64,000 bases of DNA from Lachnospiraceae bacterium (GCA_017543445.1 JAFYGB010000009.1:1-64000), one strand, 5' to 3'. Counted from the stretch's first letter, positions 35,286 through 45,510 are shown. Notes: generated from the letters alone by a model not told the origin. A program made the numbers and translations.

Positions 35286-37286
35286 TTAGTTCATTTGCTC
35301 CTGTAGTTTCTTTAATTCGAACAGACGGTCACGCAGCTCCACCGCGCTCTCGAAATCGAGCTGTGCGGCAGCCTTTCGCATCTGCTTCTCCACATCGGCG
35401 ATCAGTTTCGCCAGTTCCTTCTCGCTCATCGACTCGGGATCCTTCTCCAGCTGCGCCGACGCCTGCTCCGCCTTCTTCGAAATGGAGATCAGGTCGCGGA
35501 CCGCCTTCTGGACCGTCTGCGGCGTGATGCCATTGGCCTCATTATACGCCTGCTGGATAGCACGGCGGCGCGCGGTCTCCGAGATCGCGTTCTTCATTGA
35601 ATCGGTCTGCGTATCCGCATACATCACGACGCGGCCCTGTGCGTTACGCGCGGCACGGCCGATGGTCTGGATCAGCGAGGTCTCCGAACGCAGGAAGCCT
35701 TCCTTATCCGCGTCGAGGATCGCGACCAGGGCGATCTCCGGGATATCCAGGCCCTCTCGCAGGAGGTTGATGCCGACCAGCACGTCGAACTGATCCATAC
35801 GCATATCACGGATGATCTCCGAACGTTCGAGCGTATCGATGTCCGAGTGCAGGTATTTCACGCGGACGCCGAGGCCCCGATAATACTCGGTCAGATCTTC
35901 TGCCATCTTCTTCGTAAGTGTCGTGACGAGAACTTTATTCTTCTGCTGTACGGTCTTGCGGATCTCGCCCAAAAGATCATCGACCTGGCCCTCCACGGGA
36001 CGCACGAAAATCTCCGGATCCAAAAGGCCGGTCGGACGGATCACCTGCTCCGTCCGTAGCAGTTCATGCTGCTGCTCGTATTCGCCGGGGGTCGCCGACA
36101 CAAACAGCATCTGGTTGATCTTTTCTTCAAACTCGCCGAAATATAAGGGGCGGTTATCCAGGGCGCTGGGCAGGCGGAAACCGTAGTCCACCAGCGTCGT
36201 CTTACGCGAACGGTCGCCCGCATACATGGCCCGGATCTGCGGCACCGTCATGTGCGACTCGTCGATGATGATCAGAAAATCCTTCGGGAAATAATCCATC
36301 AGCGTGAACGGCGGCTCTCCCGGAGCCTGGTTCGTCAGATAGCGCGAATAGTTCTCGATGCCCGAGCAGAAGCCGGTCTCCCGCATCATTTCCACGTCAT
36401 AACGGGTACGCTCGCTGATGCGCTGCGCCTCCAAAAGCCGTCCCTGCGCCTTAAACTCCTGCACGCGCTGCTCCATCTCCTGGAGGATCGCACGCGCCGC
36501 GCGCTCCAGCTGTTCCTTCGGCACCACGTAGTGGGATGCCGGGAAGATCGCCGTGAACACGATCACTTTTTTCACTTTGCCGGTGAGGGCTTCGATCTCG
36601 CTGATCCGCTCGATCTCGTCGCCGAAGAACTCGACGCGGATCGCCGTGTCCGAACTCTCCGCCGGGAAGATCTCCAGCACGTCGCCGCGCACGCGGAACG
36701 TTCCTCGCTTAAAGTCCATGTCCCCGCGGGTGTACTGAATATCGATCAGGCGGTCGATAACCTCCTCGCGGCTTTTCTCCATGCCCGGCCGCAGGGTGAT
36801 CACCATGTTTTTGTAATCGATCGGGCTGCCCAGCCCGTAAATGCAGGAAACGGAGGCCACGATGATCACGTCCCGCCGCTCTGCCAGCGATGCCGTGGCA
36901 GAGTGACGCAGTTTATCGATCTCATCATTGACCGATGAGTCCTTCTCTATATAGGTGTCCGTCGAAGGCACGTAGGCCTCCGGCTGGTAATAGTCATAGT
37001 AACTTACGAAATATTCGACGACATTGTCCGGAAAGAATTCCTTGAATTCGCTGTATAACTGTCCGGCCAATGTCTTGTTGTGGGCGATGACTAGGGTCGG
37101 TTTCCCGAGCGCCCGGATCACGTTCGCCATGGTGAAGGTCTTACCGGAACCGGTCACGCCCAGCAGCGTCTGAAACTGATTTCCGTCCTCGAAACCACGC
37201 ACCAGGTCCGCGATCGCGGTCGGCTGGTCGCCCGTCGGCTGATAATCCGACACCAGATGAAACTGCGCTTTCTCAAACTGCTCCAT
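35286..37286 (-). CDS. uvrB: Excinuclease ABC subunit B
   Basis: A 666-residue helicase-like subunit that receives DNA from UvrA and recruits UvrC. Walker [11 protein letters not shown], the beta-hairpin [16 protein letters not shown] box IIIDESHM, helicase motif IGRAARN and a C-terminal UVR motif ([20 protein letters not shown]) are all present. Start ATG 37286 with AAGGAGG upstream. It heads uvrB-uvrA. No clear LexA box is seen in the 90 bp before it; a 14-bp hairpin is there instead. Confidence 0.98.
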   Translation of the reverse strand: MEQFEKAQFHLVSDYQPTGDQPTAIADLVRGFEDGNQFQTLLGVTGSGKTFTMANVIRALGKPTLVIAHNKTLAGQLYSEFKEFFPDNVVEYFVSYYDYYQPEAYVPSTDTYIEKDSSVNDEIDKLRHSATASLAERRDVIIVASVSCIYGLGSPIDYKNMVITLRPGMEKSREEVIDRLIDIQYTRGDMDFKRGTFRVRGDVLEIFPAESSDTAIRVEFFGDEIERISEIEALTGKVKKVIVFTAIFPASHYVVPKEQLERAARAILQEMEQRVQEFKAQGRLLEAQRISERTRYDVEMMRETGFCSGIENYSRYLTNQAPGEPPFTLMDYFPKDFLIIIDESHMTVPQIRAMYAGDRSRKTTLVDYGFRLPSALDNRPLYFGEFEEKINQMLFVSATPGEYEQQHELLRTEQVIRPTGLLDPEIFVRPVEGQVDDLLGEIRKTVQQKNKVLVTTLTKKMAEDLTEYYRGLGVRVKYLHSDIDTLERSEIIRDMRMDQFDVLVGINLLREGLDIPEIALVAILDADKEGFLRSETSLIQTIGRAARNAQGRVVMYADTQTDSMKNAISETARRRAIQQAYNEANGITPQTVQKAVRDLISISKKAEQASAQLEKDPESMSEKELAKLIADVEKQMRKAAAQLDFESAVELRDRLFELKKLQEQMN

Positions 37287-37309
37287 AAAACCTCCTTCTT
37301 TTTAAAATC

Positions 37310-37341
37310 CATAGTGCCCTCACAAATGTGAGGGCACTATG
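37310..37341 (-). terminator. Perfect hairpin between zinc-ribbon gene and uvrB
   Basis: CATAGTGCCCTCAC-AAAT-GTGAGGGCACTATG, a 14-bp perfect stem followed on the minus strand by GATTTTAAAA. Probably ends the zinc-ribbon transcript; a regulatory role for uvrB is possible. Confidence 0.6.
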
Positions 37342-37376
37342 ATCGTCTTTAACACGTTTATTTCTGTTTATTTCGA

Positions 37377-38639
37377 TCAATTAAAGTTCAACATCATCAT
37401 GTTGATCAGTTCCGTTACAAAGCTGGAATCGAGCATAGAATTGGAATCCATGATATCGAATACCCACTTGCCGTTGATCTTCAGAACGCGGATCGTCTGA
37501 TCCGAACGATCTTCGTCCTTATCGCCCTTATATGTAATACGAACCTTAAGATCATAACCTGCGGAGATCGTGGTGATACCTTCAACTTCCTTACGCAGTT
37601 TCATGATCGCGGACGCAACCTTATCACAGAAATCGTTCGCATCCTTTGCCTTTACACCTGCATTGACGAGAGTCGACTTCGTGGAACTGTTTTCCTTCGT
37701 TACCTTATCCTCGTAGCTCTTGATCGTAGTTGCGAGGCCCTTATAGGTATTGGCGATCGAGGCCAGTTTCGCTGCATCCAGCTCTGTCTTATCCTGGATC
37801 GAATACGAGAATTTCAGGTTCTTTCCGACTTTCTTCTCGTAGGAATCATACATTTCGTTCATGGATGCACCGTAATCAGCGGAATCCAGAAGCTTCAAGA
37901 GGTTCTCCTTACCCATCAGGGTGACCCCTTCCTTCGCCAGTTTCAGGGAGTCTTTATAGAGCGTGCTGATCATCTTCGGATAGCTGGCCATATAATCATC
38001 GGAGTCGAGGGACTTCGCATTCATGGTGCTGATCAGTTTCTTGACCGGTGTCTGGTAACTGCTGCCAAGTACATTTACTAAAAGGATAATGACCAAAACG
38101 ACTGCAACGAGGGCGAAACCAATGATGGCAAACCATTTGCCTGCGCCGGACTTCTTCGGTGTTGCTGTTGTCGGAGACTCCATCGGAGTTGAGAATGTCG
38201 GAGCCACGCTTGACGGTTGCTGAGTCGCTGCCTGTGCCTGTGCTACCGCTGCCTGCGCTGTAGCCTGGCTCTGCGCGATCGCTGCCTCTGCGCCACTCGG
38301 TGTCGTTGCGCCCTGGCGAATCGCCTGTACCTGTGCTGCTGCCTTTGCCGCTGCCTCTGCCTCAGACTTCGCCTTCGCTGCCGCCTCGGCTGCTGCCTGC
38401 TGCTGTGCCTGGACCGTAGCTGCCGCTGCTGCCGCTGCTGTCTGCTGCGTTGCGAGCTGCTCCTGCATGGTCTGTGTTGCCGCTGCTGTCTGCTGTTGCT
38501 GTGCCGCAAGCTGACCCTGTGCGGTATCTACCGCTGCTGCTGCCTGCTGCGCGATCGGAGCTGATAACTTAGACCCGCAATTCAGACAGAAATTCTGGTT
38601 GTCTTCTGCCGGTGTTCCGCATTTTGAACAATACTTCAT
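37377..38639 (-). CDS. Zinc-ribbon, single-helix membrane protein with Gln/Ala-rich linker
   Basis: A 420-residue protein. The N-terminal zinc ribbon (YCSKCGTPAEDNQNFCLNCG) is followed by a Gln/Ala low-complexity region (about 28-150), a membrane helix (about 170-190, WFAIIGFALVAVVLVIILLV) and an outside domain of about 225 residues, perhaps NTF2-like (LKVRITYKGDKDE, VLKINGKWVFDI). Function unknown. Three more genes here share the ribbon-helix-outside-domain or ribbon-Gln plan. Start ATG 38639 with GGAGGG upstream. It follows the S41 protease gene by 69 bp, separated by a small hairpin. Confidence 0.8.
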   Translation of the reverse strand: MKYCSKCGTPAEDNQNFCLNCGSKLSAPIAQQAAAAVDTAQGQLAAQQQQTAAATQTMQEQLATQQTAAAAAAATVQAQQQAAAEAAAKAKSEAEAAAKAAAQVQAIRQGATTPSGAEAAIAQSQATAQAAVAQAQAATQQPSSVAPTFSTPMESPTTATPKKSGAGKWFAIIGFALVAVVLVIILLVNVLGSSYQTPVKKLISTMNAKSLDSDDYMASYPKMISTLYKDSLKLAKEGVTLMGKENLLKLLDSADYGASMNEMYDSYEKKVGKNLKFSYSIQDKTELDAAKLASIANTYKGLATTIKSYEDKVTKENSSTKSTLVNAGVKAKDANDFCDKVASAIMKLRKEVEGITTISAGYDLKVRITYKGDKDEDRSDQTIRVLKINGKWVFDIMDSNSMLDSSFVTELINMMMLNFN

Positions 38640-38674
38640 AGCTTACCCTCCGTGTAATTCTATCTTCATAAAAC

Positions 38675-38692
38675 AAAGTGTTTTAACACTTT
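38675..38692 (-). terminator. Short hairpin after the S41 protease gene
   Basis: Palindrome AAAGTGTT-TT-AACACTTT, followed on the minus strand by GTTTTATG. A weak terminator. Confidence 0.45.
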
Positions 38693-38708
38693 CACATCAA
38701 GGTTTGGC

Positions 38709-39929
38709 TCACGGCTGACGCATGAGCTCCTGGATCGCCGCCTGAAGCTGATTATCATCTTCATCGGTCGGGTTCTTCTTAGTCTTATACTCTTCCGAAA
38801 GTTCTACTTCGATATCGGGTTTGATGCCGATGCCGTGGATGCACACATCCGCAGGCGTGAAGTAGGAGGAGACAGTAACTTTAATACCATCCTTCTGTCC
38901 CGGAAGGTTGAAGACTTGCTGAACGATACCCTTTCCATAGGTCGTCGTTCCGATGATCTTCGCACGGTTTCGCGCCTGCAGCGCGCCGGCAACGATCTCC
39001 GAAGCACTGGCACTGTTTCCATTGACCAGGACCACGATCGGAAGCGTCTCGTCATTATTCGTCTTCGAGCGATACTCGTTCGTACGGCCCTTCTTATCCT
39101 TCGTATATACGATCATGCCATCGTCAAGGAACTTATCGCAAATATCACTGGCCGTACGGATGAGGCCGCCCGGGTTCTCACGAAGATCCAGGACCAGTTT
39201 CTTCATACCGTTCGCTTTCAAGTTTGCATATACCTTGTTGAACTGATCAAGAGTGATCGTGTCGAACTCTGCCACGTAGATATAGCCGATATCATCCTTG
39301 AGCATCCTTCCGATGACGGTATCGATCTCGATCTTACGACGCTGCACGTGGAAACTGAGTTCCTCGCCATCGCGAAGGATCACGATATCCACATACGAGT
39401 TTAATTCTCCGCGGATCAGAGCCGCCGCATCGCTCAGGCTCATATTACTCACATCGGTACCGGCGATCTTCAGGAAAATATCCCCCGATTGAAGGCCGAT
39501 CTCCTCTGCCGGTGAACCGGCAAATGCTTTGCTTACCTTCGCTCCGGTGTTTTTCTCCTCGTCCGCAGGGCCGACCGAAACGCCGATGCCATAGTAGGTA
39601 CCATCGGTGCTGTTCATCATGTCCTCATACTCCTCGACTGTGTAGTACACGGAGTACGGGTCACCCAATGACTTCATGACCGCCCGGCTGATCTCATCCA
39701 GCATCGCCTGGTCATCCACTTCGTACAGATAAGAAGACCGGATACTATCCCGGAGCTTCTCGATTTGGTTCAACGCCTTCTCATTAAATGACTTCGGGTC
39801 ATCGACCCCAACGACACCATCCGGATCCCGGTCGAAGATCAAAGTCTTCGCAAAATAGAACCCGCCTGCCAGCAAAACCGTCAGCAGGACGCCGCAGATC
39901 AGTCCCTTGAGAAACAGTTTGTTATCCAT
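38709..39929 (-). CDS. Membrane-anchored S41 (CtpA-type) serine protease with PDZ domain
   Basis: A 406-residue carboxy-terminal processing protease. One N-terminal helix (LFLKGLICGVLLTVLLAGG) anchors it outside. The PDZ domain (about 105-190) has YYGIGVSVG and GLQSGDIFLKIAG. The catalytic Ser is in VNGNSASASEI and the Lys 25 residues on, in TTYGKGIVQ. It probably trims envelope proteins or regulators. Start ATG 39929. It follows the CdaR-type regulator gene by 22 bp and is probably cotranscribed. Confidence 0.92.
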   Translation of the reverse strand: MDNKLFLKGLICGVLLTVLLAGGFYFAKTLIFDRDPDGVVGVDDPKSFNEKALNQIEKLRDSIRSSYLYEVDDQAMLDEISRAVMKSLGDPYSVYYTVEEYEDMMNSTDGTYYGIGVSVGPADEEKNTGAKVSKAFAGSPAEEIGLQSGDIFLKIAGTDVSNMSLSDAAALIRGELNSYVDIVILRDGEELSFHVQRRKIEIDTVIGRMLKDDIGYIYVAEFDTITLDQFNKVYANLKANGMKKLVLDLRENPGGLIRTASDICDKFLDDGMIVYTKDKKGRTNEYRSKTNNDETLPIVVLVNGNSASASEIVAGALQARNRAKIIGTTTYGKGIVQQVFNLPGQKDGIKVTVSSYFTPADVCIHGIGIKPDIEVELSEEYKTKKNPTDEDDNQLQAAIQELMRQP

Positions 39930-39951
39930 AAGACTGTTATCATCCTTTTCC

Positions 39952-41043
39952 TTAGTACTCGATGGACTCCATGTATTTCATGTAGCGCACAACCATCAAG
40001 GCGATCTTAAAGGTGATCGCATCCTCAAACACACGCAGATCCAGTCCTGTCGCCTTTTGGATCTTATCCAGGCGGTAGACCAATGTATTGCGGTGTATAT
40101 ACAACTGACGCGCCGTCTCCGACACATTCAGGTTGTTTTCGAAAAACTTATAGATCGTGGACAATGTCTCTTCGTCGAAATCATCCGGCGAGCGGTTGTC
40201 GAAGATCTCTTTGATGAACATCCGGCACAAAGGCATCGGAAGCTGGTAGATCAAACGGCCGATACCCAGGTTCGCATACGCGATGATGTTCTTACCACTG
40301 TAGAAGATCTTACCTACGTCCAGGGCCATCTTCGCTTCTTTATACGAACGAGACACTTCCTTTATCTCGTTGATGATAGTTCCGTACGCCACACGCGCGC
40401 TGATCATGGCTTCGGTGTTGAGCATGTCCAGGATGGTACGTGCCACCTGATCCATCTCCTCATAGCCGTCGGACATCTTAAGTTCCTTCACCATGATGAT
40501 GTTCTTCTCATCAACTGCGGTCACGAAATCACGGGATTTCTGGCTCGCGAAGAGTCCGCGTACGGTCTCGAGCGCATTGTTATCCCGCTCATTCTTCGTT
40601 TCGATGATAAATACGACGCGGCGTACCGCTGTCTCGATATGCAGTTTCTTCGCACGATTATAGATATCGACCAGAAGTAGGTTGTCGAGCAAAAGGTTCT
40701 TAATGAAGTTATCCTTATCGTAGCGTTCCTTATATGCGACCAGAAGGTTCTGCAGCTGGAAGGCCGCCATACGACCGACCATGTACGCATCGTCGTTATT
40801 ACCCTTAACCAGCAGGATCAGCTCGAGCTGCTGCTCGTCGAATACCTTAAAGAACTGGTAACCATTTACCACCTGGCTGTCGGCTGGAGAATCCGCAAAA
40901 GCAATGATCGCGAACTCCCTCGTCTCTGCATCTTCAAACGTCGATGCTAAGATCTTACCTTCGACATCGCTGACGCACAGATCGATCCGGGATATTCCTT
41001 TTAATCCTTCCACTATGGACTGTAATACTTGGTTTGAGATCAT
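39952..41043 (-). CDS. CdaR/PucR family transcriptional regulator
   Basis: A 363-residue DNA-binding protein. The C-terminal helix-turn-helix is typical of the CdaR/PucR group (ARQLYIHRNTLVYRLDKIQK, then GLDLR). The middle has a GGDEF-like fold (VAYGTIINEIKEVSRSYKEA, 'MALDVG'). The N-terminus lacks a clear sugar-diacid domain (SRIDLCVSDVEGKILAST could be PAS-like). It probably senses a small molecule and controls itself or the protease gene. Start ATG 41043 with GGGAG upstream. A -10 TATAAT with a weak TTTATT -35 lies at about 41133-41162. Confidence 0.85.
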   Translation of the reverse strand: MISNQVLQSIVEGLKGISRIDLCVSDVEGKILASTFEDAETREFAIIAFADSPADSQVVNGYQFFKVFDEQQLELILLVKGNNDDAYMVGRMAAFQLQNLLVAYKERYDKDNFIKNLLLDNLLLVDIYNRAKKLHIETAVRRVVFIIETKNERDNNALETVRGLFASQKSRDFVTAVDEKNIIMVKELKMSDGYEEMDQVARTILDMLNTEAMISARVAYGTIINEIKEVSRSYKEAKMALDVGKIFYSGKNIIAYANLGIGRLIYQLPMPLCRMFIKEIFDNRSPDDFDEETLSTIYKFFENNLNVSETARQLYIHRNTLVYRLDKIQKATGLDLRVFEDAITFKIALMVVRYMKYMESIEY

Positions 41044-41229
41044 CTTCTACTCCCTGTCGTTCATTCGCTTCTGTGTTATGATACGACCTATCTGTTAATT
41101 CGACCCTACAGGGCAGAATCATACATATGATTATTATACCAAAGAAACCACGAAAAATAAAGCAGTATTTTGAGGGAACAGAAAGGCCAGCCCTTTTCCT
41201 CCTAATACCAGTCGTTGTTACAATACAAT

Positions 41230-41272
41230 GATAAACCGTGTGCACGCAGAAGCAACACACGGTTTATTATCC
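41230..41272 (-). terminator. Hairpin ending the AT-rich operon
   Basis: ATAAACCGTGTG and CACACGGTTTAT pair around a 13-nt loop about 25 bp after the last gene of the 41294-45442 operon. The T-run is modest. Confidence 0.65.
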
Positions 41273-41293
41273 TTATTTCGGTTCTATTGTTGT

Positions 41294-42316
41294 CTACTCA
41301 TATCTTAATGCTATTTTCCGTCTGAGATTATACCTGTAAACGCAAAAAAGAATACCCGCGCAAAAGGCAAGCCTGACTGAATTTATAGAAAAATAAGACA
41401 AAACAGATTGGTTCACGGTAAACACATCGGTCCACCGAAAAGAGAATAATCCCCTAAACCACTCATCCGACCACAGCATGATTTCACGTGCATAGAATGC
41501 CGAAAATGCCCCCATAATGCTCAAGTAACCAAGCATATTATTGATCAATTGCACTCCTGCAAACAGAACTGTCCACCCAAAAATCAGCAACAAATAATAC
41601 CCGGCCACCATATCAATGAATTCGTGAGCCGTTGACAATTTTGTAACCACTCCATCATCCCAATACAGTAGCCACTTCTCTCCCATTGGCATTTGTATAC
41701 GTAGCAACGAAAGAGAGACTACCTGAAGGAAATAACCCGCAGAGCAAAATAAATAAAACGATTTTGCATCCCTTGCAAATACGTTTTTGCGACCCATAAT
41801 AAAATAATCGAATGTAATTGCGCCATTGGTCTTCGCTTGCATCACCATAGGAATAAGCCACACAACCGCAATTATCATTTGGAATACAAAAAGAAAACAA
41901 AGTCCTTCTTGAGAAAAAAAGCGTCTGGTATTACCTCCCCAATATACCACTTCTCCATCGCCAACATCCTCGTAGTTTATTTCATTCGTCATTAAATACT
42001 GAAGAAGATCAATGGAAGCGCGAACTTTGGTTTGTTCAAATTCAACGTCGTAAACGTAATAGACCGAATCCTCGCCGTATACCTCAAATGGCTTGTTTTT
42101 TTCTTTTATTTGTGCAGAGTACCCTTGCAACCGTATGATTTGCTCCTGTATTTCTGTTGCATTTGAATATGGCTCCACATAGTATTCCCATTTTGTATAA
42201 TCACTCGTTCTGTTATCATAGTAGTACATGGAAAAAGCCGGAACAAATGTCAATTCAGCAGCTAAAAGCAACCAAAACAGCCATCCGTTTGACAACCTAA
42301 AAAAAACTTGTTTCAA
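41294..42316 (-). CDS. Permease-like membrane protein of the AT-rich operon
   Basis: A 340-residue protein with about six membrane helices: one at the N-terminus (WLFWLLLAAELTFVPAFSM), an outside domain of about 100 residues, then a helical core (CFLFVFQMIIAVVWLIPMVM, YYLLLIFGWTVLFAG, LAFCAGILFCVY). This fits the partner of the ABC ATPase just upstream, in ABC-2-like topology, although no family motif is recognised. The start is TTG 42316, whose bases overlap the ATPase stop (ATTGA), with AAGGAG before it: tight coupling. The region is AT-rich compared with its neighbours. Confidence 0.7.
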   Translation of the reverse strand: MKQVFFRLSNGWLFWLLLAAELTFVPAFSMYYYDNRTSDYTKWEYYVEPYSNATEIQEQIIRLQGYSAQIKEKNKPFEVYGEDSVYYVYDVEFEQTKVRASIDLLQYLMTNEINYEDVGDGEVVYWGGNTRRFFSQEGLCFLFVFQMIIAVVWLIPMVMQAKTNGAITFDYFIMGRKNVFARDAKSFYLFCSAGYFLQVVSLSLLRIQMPMGEKWLLYWDDGVVTKLSTAHEFIDMVAGYYLLLIFGWTVLFAGVQLINNMLGYLSIMGAFSAFYAREIMLWSDEWFRGLFSFRWTDVFTVNQSVLSYFSINSVRLAFCAGILFCVYRYNLRRKIALRYE

Positions 42317-43179
42317 TCTATCTCTCCTTTTGAGTCTGCGACAGACGTAATAACGCTATCCATTTTCTCTATCGAGACTATATCAATTTCGGAAAGCACT
42401 CGAACCAAGTCAGAAATGGAACGCTTCGCTTCTTGGACAATCAAAAAACCAGGTCCGTATCGAAGCACTTCCGATTTATCTAACAGTTGCTGTGCTTTCA
42501 TTTCATCTCCTTTTGTCCGGAACCCTATTTTATATGGAGTTTGAATATCTTGCCCACCCTTCCTGATTAATCTTCCATCGGACAGTTCATATATACTATC
42601 ACAATTAACAGAAAGTCCATCGATAATATGTGATGTAAATACAATACTTCTTCTTTCTTCTTTAGCCTCTAATACTTTTTTAAAAAAAATCTCAACGCTT
42701 TGGGAATCTAAAGAATTTAAAGGCTCATCAAAAAAGAGAAGTTCAAACGGAGACGCAAAAGATAATACTAACGCAAGTTTCTGGCGCATACCCATCGAAT
42801 ATGTCCTTACCATATGATCCTTGTGGGACAATAAACCCCAATCTGACATCAAAACCTGTACACGTTCTGTAGAATAGTACTTATCAAGGTAGTACTGAAG
42901 ATTCTGTTCCCCAGTCATGTTATTCCAAAAACATACATTTTCTAGAATACCGGCGCAATACCCATCCGAGTCATAAGCGAGCCTTCTCTGCCCTAGATAT
43001 ATGTTCCCGTCATTTGGACGCAAAAAACCACTTAGCACCTTCAGCAGAGTCGTTTTTCCGCTTCCGTTTTTCCCAACGATTGCTACGACTTCACCGGTTG
43101 AAATGGTCATCTCAAGGGATGACAATACAGTTTTCTTACCATATGAGAAACTAAGATTCTCCACCTTGAAATTCATCAT
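42313..43179 (-). CDS. ABC transporter ATPase of the AT-rich operon
   Basis: A 288-residue ATP-binding protein: Walker A GKNGSGKTTLL, signature-like YSMGMRQKLALVLS, Walker B LLFFDEPLNSLD, switch His in FTSHI, and a roughly 75-residue C-terminal extension typical of exporters for peptides and of immunity transporters (CcmA/BcrA-like). Start ATG 43179 or 43176; it overlaps the upstream gene by 29 bp and the downstream TTG start by 4 bp. It probably drives the permease at 41294. Substrate is unknown; a peptide or lipid is likely from family habit. Confidence 0.88.
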   Translation of the reverse strand: MMNFKVENLSFSYGKKTVLSSLEMTISTGEVVAIVGKNGSGKTTLLKVLSGFLRPNDGNIYLGQRRLAYDSDGYCAGILENVCFWNNMTGEQNLQYYLDKYYSTERVQVLMSDWGLLSHKDHMVRTYSMGMRQKLALVLSFASPFELLFFDEPLNSLDSQSVEIFFKKVLEAKEERRSIVFTSHIIDGLSVNCDSIYELSDGRLIRKGGQDIQTPYKIGFRTKGDEMKAQQLLDKSEVLRYGPGFLIVQEAKRSISDLVRVLSEIDIVSIEKMDSVITSVADSKGEID

Positions 43180-43891
43180 CCATATCTACCTCGTAATCCG
43201 GCAACACCCCGGCAATTACCCCCTCCTGGTCAGCTATCAACATTACGCACTCTTTTAGCCATATATTATTCTGAGGAATATACATCGCCAGATAAATACA
43301 TTGCTTCTCGTAATCAACTCTATATAATTCCGATCCAATAGCGCTGTAAAAATCAATCAGTTCTTCAAATGAGCTGATAAAGCCAATCTCTTCCCAGGAA
43401 CGCACGAAGATTTCCGCTGAGTAAAAATCTTCTCTGTCCTGATCCGTTAAAGGAAGGATCACATAGCCGATCCCGCCGACAGGAGCCTGAAATCCTCGTA
43501 CCATTTCTTCCAGGTAAACATACGATCCTCCATAAGAGGTCGGTAAATACCGTATGTATCTTTGATCTTTTATGTAAAAATATCTCCCATTCTTACATAC
43601 TATGTAACGCCCGCTCGCGCCATGAGTTTTATGTCCTTTATCATCTAAAGACCAAAGATAGTACGGATATGATTCAATGAAACAAGTGTATAGATCATAA
43701 TCTCGTAATAGCTCGCACCGATTAGCATAGCATTCGCTAAAGTACGTTGCCTTCGGTATTTCAATACTCGCCATCCCATCCACGCTCGTCAAACTAACCG
43801 AGAACCTGCGGTTTGCTGTTATATAAAACATCAATATCCCAATGATCCAAATACCAAGAAGTATAAAAATAATAACCCTTTTGTGTTTCAT
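43151..43891 (-). CDS. Membrane-anchored unknown protein, paralogue B
   Basis: A 246-residue protein, not recognised. The N-terminal anchor (VIIFILLGIWIIGILMFYI) is followed by NRRFSVSLTSVDGMASIEI, which parallels NRKYALSITSYDDSSALKL in the upstream gene. Both then share a Tyr-rich outside domain (GRYIVCKNGRYFYIKDQ versus GQYLLCENQSYFFVEEG) and a final part with SFEELIDFYSAIGSEL / SFKDLVEYYENIQSDL. So the two are ancient tandem duplicates. Start ATG 43891 with GAGGAG upstream. Stop overlaps the ATPase gene. Confidence 0.75.
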   Translation of the reverse strand: MKHKRVIIFILLGIWIIGILMFYITANRRFSVSLTSVDGMASIEIPKATYFSECYANRCELLRDYDLYTCFIESYPYYLWSLDDKGHKTHGASGRYIVCKNGRYFYIKDQRYIRYLPTSYGGSYVYLEEMVRGFQAPVGGIGYVILPLTDQDREDFYSAEIFVRSWEEIGFISSFEELIDFYSAIGSELYRVDYEKQCIYLAMYIPQNNIWLKECVMLIADQEGVIAGVLPDYEVDMDDEFQGGES

Positions 43892-43905
43892 TTGACTCCT
43901 CAACG

Positions 43906-44598
43906 CTATCTGGAAATAGTTTGCGAGCGAACCAGCGTTATTACGATTCCTTCACTGTTAGCCTCTATCTTGATTCTTTTCGCTGTCCATCCTTCTAAAA
44001 AGGTATAAATGGGAACATAGATCGTGTTTCTATCCCATTCAACCAAGCACAGATCTGACTGGATGTTTTCATAATATTCCACCAGATCCTTAAACGAACG
44101 TAACCCAGCCGTCTTCTCCCAAGGATAAAGCAATGGTTTATTTGCATCTACACTGTGGCGTTCCAGCAATGGGGAGACAAAACCACCGCCGTCGGTTCCA
44201 TCACTCGGTTCCATGAAGTCCCACATTTGGCTTCCGTAGACTACTCCATCTTCCCCCTCTTCCACAAAAAAATAACTCTGGTTCTCGCATAGAAGATACT
44301 GTCCTGTAGCAGATTCTTCTTTTCCGTTTTTTGAGACAGAATAAAGATATGCCGAGTGGGTCGAAATAACATCCTTAAACAAATCAAGTCCTTCGATCGT
44401 ATGGATCATATATCTCTCCTGAGATCCCATGTAGATTTGCTCACTTCTGCCTATGCCCCGAAGTTTTAAAGCTGACGAATCATCGTAAGATGTGATGGAT
44501 AATGCATATTTTCTATTCACATGCAGATAGAGTATAACCTCGCCAGCTATAATCATGGCAATTATACAAATTACTATAATCCAAATACGCTTTCTCAT
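43906..44598 (-). CDS. Membrane-anchored unknown protein, paralogue A
   Basis: A 230-residue protein with an N-terminal membrane helix (IWIIVICIIAMIIAGEVILYL) and an outside domain paralogous to the next gene (see 43151). The anchor and extracytoplasmic domain suggest a receptor, immunity or substrate-guard role beside the transporter, but no family is recognised. Start ATG 44598 with AAGGAG upstream; the longer frame (to 44637) overlaps the protease-like gene and has no ribosome site. 14 bp separate it from paralogue B. Confidence 0.75.
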   Translation of the reverse strand: MRKRIWIIVICIIAMIIAGEVILYLHVNRKYALSITSYDDSSALKLRGIGRSEQIYMGSQERYMIHTIEGLDLFKDVISTHSAYLYSVSKNGKEESATGQYLLCENQSYFFVEEGEDGVVYGSQMWDFMEPSDGTDGGGFVSPLLERHSVDANKPLLYPWEKTAGLRSFKDLVEYYENIQSDLCLVEWDRNTIYVPIYTFLEGWTAKRIKIEANSEGIVITLVRSQTISR

Positions 44599-44623
44599 AT
44601 GAACTCCTTCAAGAGGCATATTT

Positions 44624-45442
44624 CTATTTATCCACAACCCTGACTATTCCGAAATTCCATCTTGAAAACAATCCGGTTCCGATCTCTCTTTCCGGATACC
44701 AGGAAAATTGCAAGTGTTGTCCATCTCTGTAATCGTTGCTCCATGTATCTGTACATACGACGAATTTTTGAACTTCCCCTTTGCTATTCCCGTTCCACGT
44801 GATCTTATAGCGGCGATATCCTCCGCCTCCCATCTCATGTCCAGTTATTTTAAATAGAACTGCTCGCCCTTTGTCAGCCTCTTTTTCCAATTTTGCGTAA
44901 ATATCATACCGTTCCAGTTCAGCTTCTTTTTTAATACTATATTTATTAAATATTGCCTCCATCACTAAAGGCGCTGTCTCAACGTCGAACCCTTTGTACT
45001 CATCATAATACCCCATCGCAACTGCTTTGTTTATTATATCTCTGCAAAGAATTTCAGGTCTTGCCATCACACCGTAAAACTTGATCACCGACGTCTGAGC
45101 GGTAGCCCAACATATGCCGCGGTCATCGAGTTTGAAACCAGTTGTATTGTTAGCATTATACCACTTCTTTAACGCCCCCTGTTCGTAGTTGTGAAGATTC
45201 GTCAGAGTAACATTTCGAGTCAATTCAATTTTAAGTCCCTTCTTTTGTTTGTTAGAATAAACTTGGCGCAAATACTCCGGAACCATATACTCACGAGTCA
45301 AAACTCCTGAAAGCCCGGCATCCTCTTTTCCTTTGAATGCGATTATCGTTTGAAATGTCACAAAAGAAACAAGTATACCAAGTAAAAAAGCTAATGCGTT
45401 TCGGATAGTGCTTCTGTTTTTTTGTCGTTCACCCGTCATCAT
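44624..45442 (-). CDS. Membrane-anchored papain/C39-like cysteine protein
   Basis: A 272-residue protein heading the AT-rich operon. One helix (about 14-36) anchors it, and the rest is outside. The domain from about 80 has a papain-fold look: GICWATAQTSVIKFYGV with Cys111 at a helix start, His202 in KITGHEMGGGGYRRY, and VVCTDTWSND, as in C39-like peptidases (Cys...His...Asp/Asn). It may cut a peptide, or be an inactive relative. Start ATG 45442 with GGGAG nine bases upstream; the frame to 45601 crosses the promoter, so the longer start is rejected. Function is inferred from motif pattern only. Confidence 0.6.
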   Translation of the reverse strand: MMTGERQKNRSTIRNALAFLLGILVSFVTFQTIIAFKGKEDAGLSGVLTREYMVPEYLRQVYSNKQKKGLKIELTRNVTLTNLHNYEQGALKKWYNANNTTGFKLDDRGICWATAQTSVIKFYGVMARPEILCRDIINKAVAMGYYDEYKGFDVETAPLVMEAIFNKYSIKKEAELERYDIYAKLEKEADKGRAVLFKITGHEMGGGGYRRYKITWNGNSKGEVQKFVVCTDTWSNDYRDGQHLQFSWYPEREIGTGLFSRWNFGIVRVVDK

Positions 45443-45510
45443 ACCACTATACTCCCTTACCTTAAAGAATTTTGGCAGTATTCTTACACGAGCAATAACT
45501 ACCACTAATA

